A DNA stretch of 64,000 nucleotides, taken from assembly GCA_015179025.1 (NCBI GenBank), contig WHUX01000029.1:248001-312000 (forward strand), written 5' to 3'. Each line of letters opens with the position of its first letter. Position 1 is the stretch's first letter. Under the pieces are notes generated by a model. That model had not been told where the DNA came from. It searched no databases and worked only from the letters and a program-made list of their open reading frames with translations. Source of the stretch: Terfezia claveryi. Its lineage: Eukaryota > Ascomycota > Pezizomycetes > Pezizales > Pezizaceae. This document shows, piece by piece, positions 47,143 through 57,801 of the stretch. The position numbers and the translations under genes were made by a program.

Positions 47143-49781
47143 CCCTTGCAAGCCTAGTAGTGCACAGCCACCGTCTAGTGCACACACCTGAAACACCTCT
47201 TGCAGGCCCCCCCTGCAATATAAATACATGATATACCTAACCATTTGGGCGACAGTCCAACTCTAGCTATATGTACAACTATGGAAACAAATACGCTCTA
47301 CAATATGGTTACCCTCACACTTCACTCAAATAAACACAAGCCTCAATACCCTGCCCTTCTAATATACACTTCCCGAAATCCCCAATGAACCCCCCCTTAT
47401 CCTTCCATCCTCCGCTACATACCAAATACCATACCAATATAGCCCTAGCTCTTAGAGCATCTCAACTATGCATCTAGTTACTCATGTTAGATGAATATGT
47501 AAGGGAATAGCTTCATAATGAGTGAAATGCAGACTGATACGTAGGGGCACTAACCTCTGCAAAATAACCAATATCAAGGTTTCTCATAGAATCTGCTAAA
47601 TCCTCCCCATCTATCTCTTCCTCAACCTCCTCGTCAACCCCTACTTCAAACCACACTTCCGCCCTATCCTCCAAGTCATTCTCAACTACTATAGAGAGAT
47701 CACTACCTCCACTACCCCCTCCTTTAGGCTTAAGTGGTCGTTTGGGTCGGGGAGGGTGGGAAGGCTTTCTCCCGATCCTTTTTGACCCCTTCGCGGCAGC
47801 CTTCACAATAGCCCATGCTTCGTCGATCTCCGTACATTCCGCTTGCCATGCTGGTACCTCAACCTCCTGATACCGCTGAAGATCCGCCTTCCACTGCTTG
47901 TTAATGGTATCTCTACTAGCCTTTTTTTCCTCCGCAATCCTCTTCTTTTAATTGCCGCCTCCTGCCTCCTAGCCTTAGCTGCTGCTGCTTCTGCATTCCT
48001 CTTAAGCTCATCATTAACGTACTGGTGGGTTAGAACACGAGCTTCACCAACATACTTTGTACTTTTCTTCTCCTTCCGCACTTTCCCATCCCTTAGCTTT
48101 TTAAGGGTATGTGCACGAGGAGCAATATCCCGATATTTAGTAACCTTTTCCGTCGCAAGATCAATATAGTCATGAATGAGAGTCTTTTGAATAGGCTTAA
48201 GATTATCACGAATCATATCTTCAACCTCTCGGGAGAGCTGGCGCAGCAGCGCAGGGGTATCTAAGACAGCACTAGTAGCATTCAAGTTGGCAGCTGAGAC
48301 ATTGGCACGTGGGGGGGTTGGTGGGGGATGAAACACGCGATCGATAGGCCAGCAGCGGGCTGCCCGCCACGCACTATAGATGATCTCCTCCGTAAATACC
48401 TGCTCTCGTGTCTGCTGAAGAATATCAAGGAACTCAACCTTTGATATGCCTAATAGAGGATTCTCACGCAGCCATATACTGAGGTTGCGTTCATAGGTTG
48501 TTTGTAGGAGGGAAAAGCAACCGACATCAAGAGGTTGAAGAAGATGCGTAGACTTGGAAGGAAGACAAATTGGGTGGATATTGTGGTTGAGAGCGTATTT
48601 GACCACTCGCCATGCAATATGAGAGGAATGGCCATCAACAATAAGACATCGTGGACCTCCGTCCTCCTAGTATATGGCTCAAAATACTGCTTCATATATT
48701 CCAACCCAAGCTCATCATCCATATATCCACTAGGTGAGACTGCGAATGTTGCTTCATGTTCCACCCCCCCTCCCGATAATATGATTCTCGGTGAGTCTTC
48801 CCCTGCCATACAATAAATGGAGGAATAACCACCCCCCCTGCACTGACTGTCTCCAAAACACTGCAAAACTCACAAGACCCATCTGTCATGACAGTACTTC
48901 TGCGCCCCACTCGTACAATTGCCATGACCCTCCTACTATTTCTTCCCATAGTTATTCCCTTCTCATCACAATTCCAAATATCTTCCTGAGCTATCCTCTT
49001 CCGTCGTACCAGGTTTGCAAGCTTGTGGAGAAAATCTGCCTGCAACTCTATATCATTGGTTGCCGCCGCTCTTGCTCTCTCCTGGTATCGAATATAGACT
49101 TTTTTGAACCCTGAGTTGCGTTCAAGAAATCTATCTACCCAGTGGATGCCAACAATATGTATTGGGGGGGTGGTGGAGGCGGAGGTGCTAGTGGAGGCGG
49201 GTATTGCACCTTGTCGTTGTATACGCTGGTTCCTCTGGTCGCGAGGCTTGACGGCAAGTTGTTGAGGACCCACAATACCCCCCCCTTGACCTTGTTGGGG
49301 TATTTGCCTTTCATTAACAATCCCTTGCGCAATCTGCCGTAAAAGGTCGGGATTCAGAGGAAATCCTGCATCCGCCATGACTCCAGCATAGTCTGCAATT
49401 GCCTTCTCTTCACCCGTAGAGAACAGCTGCTCAATCTGGTGAGCTATAGACCTATCCTGGTGGGTCCCCAGCACTCTCTGACGCAATGTGGTGCGCTCTA
49501 CCCCATAGAGGTCTGCAATACGTATGGTAGGTACGTCTGGCTCTCGTAGAGCATGCTTGACTGCATCTCGCAGCTGTTGTTCTGTATACTTGGGCATTTC
49601 TGTATCGGGGGCCCCTTGGTGGTGTTGCCCTAGCTTCCGTGATTCGACTGATATAGGTTGATACCATTCTGTTTGTTAGGGGGTGTACTGCGGCTGGGGA
49701 AATGCTGAGGAGGCAGGTGCATATGTATATCTTAGACAGTGTGCACTACACGGTGGCTGTGCACTACTAGGCTTGCAAGGG
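47143..49781 (-). mobile_element. complete pogo/Fot1-type DNA transposon (2639 bp)
   Basis: 41-bp terminal inverted repeats (47143-47183 and 49741-49781) start CCCTTGCAAGCCTAGTAGTG and differ at one base. A TA dinucleotide flanks both ends (47141-47142, 49782-49783), the standard target duplication of the Tc1/mariner superfamily. It carries one transposase gene on the minus strand. Confidence 0.92.
47513..49597 (-). pseudogene. pogo/Fot1 transposase (DDE endonuclease) with three frame breaks
   Basis: The N-terminal HTH (MPKYTEQQLRDAVKHALREP, then ADLYGVERTTLRQRV) is followed by a CENP-B-like second DNA-binding region and the DDE core: NCDEKGI, CLIVDGHSSHIAWRVVKYAL and LLQPLDVGCFSLLQ. The C terminus is rich in Lys/Glu. 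Frame breaks occur at the C7 tract 48764-48770, near 48668-48671 and near 47943-47949. Each is corrected by one additional base, giving about 695 residues. As written the enzyme is broken after the first catalytic Asp. The near-identical terminal repeats argue for recent activity, so the breaks may be very recent or sequencing errors. Confidence 0.88.
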
Positions 49782-49881
49782 TACCGACTGTCTTGGCATT
49801 GCCGTGCAGCAAAACCGCTCTAACCCGTTAAATAGAAAACGGGCACGATTTGGACTAGTTTCGTGAGAGTAAACCCTCTAC

Positions 49882-49899
49882 GAGGTCTGATCGAGACTA
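49882..49899 (+). repeat. GGTCTGATCGAGACTA motif abutting MITE copy 2
   Basis: Ends in the TA that served as target for the MITE, so the motif was present before the MITE inserted. Confidence 0.5.
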
Positions 49900-50058
49900 C
49901 CGGGAAAACTGGTGAATAAGACTCCTTGTCTGTATCTTTGCTCTTTCCTTTTTGTGGTAGGCGCGTTACTAGTTGTGGGCAGATAGCGTCCTTGACTCTG
50001 ATTTTGAGAGTATGATTCAGATACAGACAAGGGGTCTTATTCACCAGTTTTCCCGGTA
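49898..50058. mobile_element. 157-bp MITE, copy 2 (TA target site)
   Basis: The element 49900-50056 has the same length and termini as 21054-21210, with very few differences between the copies and TA on both sides. Its termini differ from those of the pogo element 120 bp away, so that element is not its obvious parent. Confidence 0.9.
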
Positions 50059-50095
50059 ATATAAACAGTTGCGCCCACCAGACTAATGTAAACAG
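50059..50095 (-). mobile_element. micro-insertion (reverse) with 10-bp target duplication
   Basis: ATATAAACAG (50059-50068) and ATGTAAACAG (50086-50095) flank TTGCGCCCACCAGACTA, complement TAGTCTGGTGGGCGCAA. It lies directly beside MITE copy 2. Confidence 0.62.
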
Positions 50096-50639
50096 GAACC
50101 GCTCCCCGGTAGTGTACTTTCAATACCATCCTCCTAAAATTCGTTAGGAATGTCAGGTGCGACTGAGTAGGTAGAACCATAGAGGTGGAAATTCCCCAGG
50201 GTAAGGATCGGCGGCCCTGATGCAGCCAAACACTTAAAACATTGTCTAAACTATTACAGTAGTAAATAAGTAGATAGAGTTAAGTCATTCAGGTACGCAT
50301 TGCCTTCGGCTCAGGTTCGCTTCATTGACAATGTTAGTTGACCGTTCTTTGGGTCAGTTTTACGATGCGACATCCCCGGAGGTCGCTTTAGGAGGAATAA
50401 TTCAGAATGAAGGCAACTTTCTGGACATTCTGGGGATCCTGCTTATTACGGGGAAGCCTATCCGAATACAAGAGAGAGGTATGAAGAAAAAATACTAGGC
50501 TGGAGGCCGGACACTATGATGTCTATTGCAATAGTAAGTGCTGGGCTGTAGGAGTATGCTGATTGATGCAAACGAATGGGTAGGTCATATTAATGTGAAC
50601 GATGAGCTATGGGTATATCCCATCATGTCTCATAACGTA

Positions 50640-51170
50640 TCAGGCACATGCTACTGAAATTCGTGCTCGTGATGTGGAAGATGTTGCTTATTTCTGGAGT
50701 CGTGAATCCAATATTGAGAGTTGATCGTAGAGCGTGGAGCGTGGGTTTCGAAGCAGCGCATATTTCTTCCTTAAATGCGGAGAAACTATGGATTAAGGAG
50801 GTGGATGACACAAACGGAGTGTCGAAGATCAACTCACCACAAAATGGGATGTTGCTTCGGTCAGATATTCATCATATGTTGAAATCAATACACGATATCG
50901 GTAAATTTAGATGTGTGAGTAATTTATTGCTGAATTTATACTATTTACACTAACAAAGTAGCAGGACAGTTACAAGGCCGTCGTCTTTGATGAAGATTAT
51001 TTAGGACTGGACGGAAGAGTGCTTGATCCAGTTTGTCGAGATCCGAAAAATGTGCATCGTGTCTCGGACGAGCTATTGAGATGGTATTAGGTACAGTCAA
51101 TGTGTGTTCGATAACGGGAGAGCCGATATTCGAGCAAGATTTTTCAGGGGGGATCTGATTGGGGTAATAA
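50640..51170 (+). pseudogene. HNH (HNH_2-type) endonuclease relic
   Basis: Fragments in more than one frame match the common fungal HNH_2 proteins: GVVNPILRVDRRAW, FEAAHISSLNAEKLW, INSPQNGMLLRSDIHHML. After a still recognisable intron (donor GTGAGT, acceptor near 50962) follow YKAVVFDEDYLGLDGRVLDP and SDELLRWY, then, in another frame, GEPIFEQDF. At least two frame shifts and a stop make it non-functional. Confidence 0.65.
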
Positions 51171-51634
51171 GCAAAGGAGCTGTATGCAAAAGGGTGAAAA
51201 TGGAAGTCGAGGCTAGATTGAAAGGGTAGTCTAGTTTGTGTATTACTAGGTTTAGTAGAATTTATTATCATTCGGAGGATATCTAATTATTTTATTACTG
51301 AAGGAGGGGGCCCCGCGAAGCCCAAAGTGGATCAGAACTATTATTTAACATGAGTAAGCGAGAAGGAGATTTTAGGAGGCAGAGCTATTCTATGCATTTC
51401 ATTGGAGCCCTGTGTCTGTCTATCTTTCCCTGGCAGGTCGACGCGGTTGCTTCCTAATGTACTCGCCGGCGAGGGAAAGCACGATGACATATACGACACT
51501 AATAACGTTAGGTTCAAAGAGATTTACACCTGGCAACCGATAGCTTTTCTCCGTTTGGGTGAGAGACATCGTGGCTCATCATGATAACTAGTGCCTATTG
51601 GAAGCCTACACACTTGCTGTTTTGTTCTTTTCCA

Positions 51635-51664
51635 CGATTTCTGTAGTCTGGTTGCGATTTTCTG
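51635..51664 (+). mobile_element. micro-insertion with about 9-bp target duplication
   Basis: CGATTTCTG (51635-51643) and CGATTTTCTG (51655-51664, one extra T) flank TAGTCTGGTTG (11 nt). Confidence 0.6.
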
Positions 51665-52030
51665 TAGAGTGATGTCAACTATCATGTGGCAGATTACTTT
51701 GAAGGTTCCTTTTGCTCAGGCGTAACGTTGCCTGTGAATCTGCACAGGACATACGTGAGTTATTATACGGGCGAATCCACCACGAAACAGAAAATGAGGA
51801 TGCGCTGTCAGTTTTTACCAAAATGGTGCTCCGATGCCCACAACTCGAACCGGAGCCGCATCTTGATTATGCTTTTAGACGACAGTAGTCTCGGCACCAT
51901 GATAAGAAGCAATCGGAAAATAATTGTACACAATTGATCCCGGGAACGTGCCAGTATACCGGCAAACACATCTATACCACGCCCACTCGCTCGGAAGCAT
52001 AACGAATTCGAGTTCGTGAATCCCTCACTA

Positions 52031-52061
52031 CCTTATTCCTAAGTCTGGCTGCCCTTAATCC
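52031..52061 (+). mobile_element. micro-insertion with about 9-bp target duplication
   Basis: CCTTATTCC (52031-52039) and CCTTAATCC (52053-52061) flank TAAGTCTGGCTGC (13 nt). One mismatch in the duplication and one extra A in the terminus. Confidence 0.5.
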
Positions 52062-52643
52062 TGCAATTGGCTAGCAATTGGCGGATACCCGCGTTGTGCA
52101 TACTGCAGAAGCGTCCTTGACTTTGGGCGAATAGCTAGTGAAGTTTCTATGACCCCAACTTGTAGTTTTTGTGTGCCTCTAAGGTATCAAGAATTAGTAT
52201 GTAAGGCAGCTGTTGATAATCAGCGGCACTATAACAGACCTTTGCTTTTTTTCATGCTTGGATGTTGTTATCCGGTACTTCATGGTTGCAATGTGAAAAT
52301 CATGGTCTCAATTTCATGATCACCACCTCGGAGTCTCATGCTTCCTGTGGCTTGCAGCACACTTATGTTACACGGAAAATAGGATGCCATATGAAGGAGT
52401 TACAGCTGTGATATAAGTAAGGTATCCCGGGCCAATTTCGTGGTATACGACGTTGCACATGCAGTTCCTTTGGAGACGACATGAGGGTCGTATCAAATAA
52501 TACAAACCGGCTATAAATGCCCATATTTGGTTTCTTTTCTTTTTCCGCTGGAGCTAAGAATATCCAAGCTTTGGCTCTTATGATAAATGAATCGTCTGAA
52601 GTCTTGAGAAGTCCAAGCTGTGTGGAGCCTCGAGCTTGTTGAA

Positions 52644-52688
52644 TGTATGTACCATGTACCATATGTATGTACCATGTACCATGTACCA
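52644..52688 (+). repeat. short tandem repeat, TACCATG units
   Basis: A unit ATGTATGTACCATGTACCAT occurs about twice and is itself built from TACCATG repeats. Confidence 0.8.
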
Positions 52689-53187
52689 GTCTGCATGTAG
52701 CTCTGGCTTCCAGTTGGTGCATGTCAGTACCCAGACACGGTTAATTTTTCCAATGGTGTACCCCATACTCACTGTATCGTCCCTGGCGATCGGGAGCATC
52801 GGACAGTTATGTCTCCAGAATGACGGAGTGGTTCCGTGAAAGGTACGGTACATACCTAAGTACTTTCCTTCTAGATCTAACTATCGTCCCGGCGCCGGTA
52901 GGCTCGGAACACCACCCCCCTCTCGCTTCCACGGCTGGTTTGTGCATTGCCGCATCATCACAAATGTCACAATTATAATTAACTCAAGGTTACATGTACG
53001 GGAAAGCTTTACTCGCCTCCACTGTGCCGCGGCTGTACATGGTATTTGTCTATTTGTCGAGCCCCCGCCCTGCTGGCCTACGGCGTTGGACTGTGTAATA
53101 CTCGACGGCCGTGGTGTTCCGGCCTCTGTGGTGCCTGATTCCTGCTTACTCTGCTCAGCCAGTGCGAGCACTCGCATGGAACATCGT

Positions 53188-53213
53188 CCCTCATACTAGT
53201 CTGACCCTCATGC
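53188..53213 (+). mobile_element. micro-insertion with about 9-bp target duplication
   Basis: CCCTCATAC (53188-53196) and CCCTCATGC (53205-53213) flank only TAGTCTGA (8 nt). Confidence 0.5.
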
Positions 53214-53970
53214 TCCACATTATAATCGCATGCAGCGATCGTTGTTCTAAGGGCTGCTAGGTTTTCACAGCTATTTCTGTAGTTGAACATATTTCCGGGG
53301 GTACTCCCACACGCACATCTGCTGCCCTGGGGCACTGGCTCAAGATACATGATTAGAAGAGTGAGTGGGTGAGGGAGGATCTATGCTACTTTTACTCTAG
53401 AGTAGCTATGGCACTTGCAGTCAGTCCACTGCAATTCATCAGGCACCTTGCTTGACCTGCATGTTTATTGTCTCCTCTTGCAAGCTGTCCCGCAACCGCT
53501 CGATGATAGCATCTCATATAAGCTCTTTCCATTCCTAAACCTGCCGTGATATATTTTTTTTTTTCCCTGACGGAGAGGGAAGCGACTACTTACTGTTGCA
53601 CTGCTTGGATCTCTCTCACGGAGGCATTCACCTCTTCCAAAGAACGCCGTGGGGCCAACAAGGCTACCTTCCCTCTCGCTGCCTCCTGGCTCATCGCTCT
53701 GTCCCTGCCGCACTCCCTCTGCGAGCTTAGTGTCTCACACTCACCGCTGCACAAACTTAGAAAGTCTTCGGCGAAGCCAGTCGGCCTGCCTGCAGTATGG
53801 CCATTATATTACTTGTATGAGGAGGGAAAAAAAAAAATAAAGTGTAGGCTCAATATAACAAAACAGAGTCATAAGCCCATCATACAGCAACATAATAATA
53901 CTAGAATTCACCAGTTGTGGGTCACAGGCGTCTTTACGTTCACCTGCTCCATCACACGTCGTGGCTTCAA

Positions 53971-53992
53971 CCCCCCCCCCCCCCCCCCCCCC
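53971..53992 (+). repeat. poly-C tract, 22 nt
   Basis: Uninterrupted C run. Its length is unlikely to be exact in any assembly. Confidence 0.9.
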
Positions 53993-55066
53993 GCAACCCT
54001 TCTCCTACCGCCCCTACGTCCAGCTCCCACCATCACCACCTCCCACCGCCGGCGTCAACACATACCCCTCCATCCCCGCGAGAGAGAAGGTCCTAGCTCC
54101 TCCGGATCCACAGCGATCCAGGATTCACCTGCTCGCCAACCCCAGGCCGACGTACGCCTAAACCGTTGCACCAATCACCTGCTCCACGCATGCAAACCAC
54201 TTCAGCACTCCTAGCAGATCAGCCAGCCTGACATCCCTTCCCCTCCCCTTCCCCTACCCCCCCCTCCCCACACCCTTCGAAAACCCAACCCACACACCCA
54301 CCCACCCAGCATCCCAGCAAGGACAACTGCCTCTGTTTTGCAGCCTTTGCAACCCGAGGATACGTTTTGACTGGCAATCTGAAAGAAGGGGTTTACCTCT
54401 CCAGCGGAAAGGAAATACACACAAGAGCCCCAGGCACCGTCCAGTCGTTGTGTTAGACGGGAGGATAGCGAAAACGTGCTAGCACTCGAAGCCCCACTTA
54501 GATTTTCTGAACCCCTGGGCTTCCTGCTGCGTAGTTGCGGTTTGCGGTACCAGGGCTTTGGAAAGGTTATAATCACGCGCGGCGGGGGCTTTAGCATTCT
54601 ATAGCGTCCGCTCCCTCTCTCTCCCCGACCGAACCCCTCTCTTCTTCCGTTTATTTTCTCGAGCCCCTTCGTCATCTCGGAACCAAGCCATCCATCAGCA
54701 TCCGTGTTACGAGGCAGAAAATAAAAAAAAGGAAAAAGGAAAAAAGCCCTCTTCGCACTTGTCAGACTAGATTCAGATCGTCTCAGCGGGAAACGATCTG
54801 GTACCTGCAACCGGGCCTGCATCTCGCCTTCCCCGCCTGTGTTATAGATCTCCTCATTCCCAATTACCTGGGTCCAATACTCTCAGAATTTTGAACCGGC
54901 AGATACACCCACCACCACCCAGGTTTGTGTATCCTTCCTCCACTCGACAATTAAGCAAATTACTTTTACCCAGGTCTCGTCATCACATCGCATCCGAATA
55001 CTGGTCGTGTGATCTCGCATAAGCATCTCACCTACCCTTTTCCCCGTGAAGCCTTTATAATAACCT

Positions 55067-56599
55067 ATGTACCCATCGAATACCAGCCCTCCCCAGCCGT
55101 GGCAACAGGAAGAAGGTAGTGATCGAAGTAGGTATCCTCCAATTGAAGGTGGCGCATATCCTCCCCCATTGGATCATCTCTACCATTCTGCTCGTGGAGA
55201 GCAACCACCGAACGGCTTCACTGGCAGAGAGGACGGAAACCGACATCCTTCCCGGGAAGATAATCGCTATAGCTCCCGGGAGCACGCTTACACTAGGTAC
55301 CCTCAGAGAGAAGAGGTTGGTGTTCCCGTTACCCCCCCTCTACTCCCACTCCCAAAACCCCATCCGTATGTTGCCGTTATACCTTCTGCAGGGGGCAAAT
55401 TGGCCTTCATTATTAGTAGTGGGCGGCCAGACTGAAGATACTGAACTGTGCAACTGCTTTTAGGACCATCGCAATCAACCCTCTCCATTGCATTCGCATT
55501 CCCAAAGGCCATCGTCTCCACACCTGGCCGAATCTCAAGGCTTGCCACTTCCCAAAGCAGAACCTCATCCAATGGGCCCCAGCATGGCTAATCCCGATTC
55601 GTATCGCCTCCCGCCTCAGGTGATGCCGGCGCAGGATCCATACAGCCGGATCCAACATCAGCATATGTCATTTACACAACCTGCACCACGGCAGAGGACC
55701 GCAATTGCGTGTCGTTATTGTCGACGACGAAAGGTGAGAAATTGGCGTTCTGGTTTACTACTTTGCAATACTGACTGTAATAGATTCGATGCTCCGGGTT
55801 CGAATCCTCTCAAGACGGAAGATGCAGCAATTGTCAACGATTCAACCAAGAATGCATCTTCACTCCCGTATCATCGCAGACGCAGGCGTTCGTACCTGCC
55901 CATACACAGTATCCGCAGATGAGACAAGTACCTGGTAGAGGCGGTCGCCCAGAGTTTTCGCCAGTTGGCGTACAACTGTATGGCGCTCATGGCCAACCGT
56001 TGAGCGTCCAGCCCCCTCCACCGAGTGATTATCAGTTACCTGGACATGGATATGCCCGCTCCTCGAGCCCTGGCCCATTTGAATTTGACCAGGGCCCATT
56101 TGGCGAATCTAGGGACGGCAGACCGGCCTCAGATGTACATTCAATGCTACCTCCATTGCCTAGAAGAAGCTCCCAGGGTGATTATCCGAGCTGGAATCGT
56201 CAAGATCAACCTAACTCGCCCCCGATTCTTCCCCCGCCAAGGGGATTTTCCCCCGCTCCTACCTCTAGCTCCAATCCTACTTTTGGGTATGGAGAATCAG
56301 CGCCGAGCACGTTTTATCAGCCTGGTCCGCCTGGGCCAGGTAGACGTTCATCACCACCACCACCACCGCCACCACCACCATTTGTAGAACGCCCCGCGAG
56401 CATTTCCCCTCATCCTAGCATTCATCCATCGATGTGGTCAGGGCCTCAAAGACCTGAATCTACTGGACCCACCATTGGAACTTCAGGTCAAACGCCTTCG
56501 CTGCGCATGGGGCTGCAAAATGTCCTTGATACACCAGCAGGTACGCAGCGGTCCGCTCATGACCATGAGATGTTGAACCAATTGAAAAGGGGATTGTGA
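55067..56599 (+). CDS. Zn(II)2Cys6 transcription factor
   Basis: Exons 55067-55365, 55464-55733 and 55784-56599. The zinc cluster is split by an intron after CRYCRRRK and continues as IRCSGFESSQDGRCSNCQRF, then NQECIFTPV. It has all six cysteines (CxxC, x6, C and CxxC, x6, C patterns) near residue 190. The flanks are long Pro/Ser/Gln-rich regions, with a poly-Pro run near residue 380 and no fungal-specific middle homology domain, so this is a short regulator. Joining exon 1 to exon 2 in frame through the GTATGT donor needs one more base, most simply in the C7 tract 55332-55338; that gives 461 residues. Without it no donor of good quality fits. Regulated genes are unknown. Confidence 0.85.
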
Positions 56600-57023
56600 G
56601 GGTTTTTCGACTTTATCCTACTCTACCCTATCTATGCTCCACGGAGATATGTGGAACTCTGAGCTCCATTGCTGTCATCAGACGATATGTTGAACTATTC
56701 AATTCTTTTACTCTCATTCTGGCTCCTCAATTTCATTTGAATTTTCCTACCTTCATTTCTAAATTGTGAATTTTTTGGCTTACGTTATTTATTGATTTCA
56801 AAATGAATTAGGTTGGGAGGTAGCATGCTGGGTGACTGTTTCTTTTAACTATTCATACTATCACGAGAGATGAAGAGATGTTTTCAATGCAAAGACAACA
56901 ATAGACCTGGTTTTCGAGGGGTCGACTACTGGAGACGGAGATTTTTCTTTTGGTTTAGTTTACCCGAGTTATGCAAAAAATAATACCATGGAGGCTTTTG
57001 TTTGGTTTTTTCCTTCCCCCCCC

Positions 57024-57080
57024 GGTTGGTTAGCAGGCTGGTTGGTTGGTTGGTTGGTTGGCTGGTTGGCTGGTTGGTTG
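57024..57080 (+). repeat. TTGG microsatellite
   Basis: About a dozen GGTT/GGCT units in tandem, 425 bp after the Zn2Cys6 stop codon. Confidence 0.9.
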
Positions 57081-57693
57081 CATGTCCCTTTATTTTTTAC
57101 TTGCGTCTACCATATGCATCTTTTCTCTTTTTTTCCCATCCAACTTATCTCTGTTTTAGAGACCAAACTGTTGCTCGACACACAGACATCATTTCGACAA
57201 GATTGTAGTATCTTTGACAGAATCAAATTACATGCAGGTTTGGAATGGTCTTGTTACTCGTTCAGTTCTACAATCTCTTGCTCGACTGGTTCTATATCAT
57301 CCCTTCATTTTGTTTTGTGTTCGAAGTACTCACTAGCATAGCCTATTTCAGCAGACTACAGTCAGCGTTGCGCGTGTGGTCATCCGGTTTGTTCTGGATC
57401 AAATACAATCGGAAAAGAAACGTCTACACCTACAGCCTGTGCCTCTCAATTCATCATTTCTCTTGAGATTTACTGCTCCCACCCTCATGCGAATGAATTA
57501 CTCGTTTGCCCTCACCCTACCCTCCACAACTGTCACCTATGCTGTCACCTCTAGCTGCCTTATACCTGAACCGAGGCCTCTCCGTTGACATGTACTGGCC
57601 GAGCTGCATGCATTACTATTCAGTGCTCTCAGGAGTGGCACTAGGGGTTCGTTGCACTAACCCTACTGTCGACCCTTCTGCTATGCTTTCTGG

Positions 57694-57801
57694 CTCTCAG
57701 CCTAGCCTCGTAGTAACCAGTCTGTTGTCTATGAGGGGAGTTGCGAGGTCACGAACTCTACAAATATATTAAGATTGGTTTATACGAGGCTACTCTCAGC
57801 C
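57694..57801. mobile_element. 90-bp inverted-repeat element, copy 2, with 9-bp target duplication
   Basis: CTCTCAGCC is repeated perfectly at 57694-57702 and 57793-57801. The insert 57703-57792 starts TAGCCTCGTA and ends TACGAGGCTA, a perfect 10-bp inverted repeat. The interior matches copy 1 at 47031-47105. Confidence 0.82.

Larger units (their letters stand above)
50057..55066. other. 5-kb spacer with relics, before the Zn2Cys6 gene
   Basis: Contains an HNH relic (50640-51170), micro-insertions at 50059, 51635, 52031 and 53188, TACCATG tandem repeats (52644-52688), a 22-C run (53971-53992) and a long C/T-rich leader up to 55066. ORFs at 53546-54214 and 54211-54822 lie on low-complexity C/T-rich DNA and are not called. 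Confidence 0.5.

Noticed and set aside
47141..49783. Pogo element as parent of the 157-bp MITE
   Set aside because: Both use TA targets but the terminal sequences share no similarity.
53546..54822. Two long ORFs on opposite strands upstream of the Zn2Cys6 gene
   Set aside because: They run through C/T-rich low-complexity DNA including a 22-C run, with no domain and no splice logic.
55795..55812. GGGTTCGAATCCTCT, a tRNA B-box/T-loop look-alike
   Set aside because: It lies in the zinc-cluster exon in the correct frame, and no acceptor stem, D arm or A box can be formed around it.
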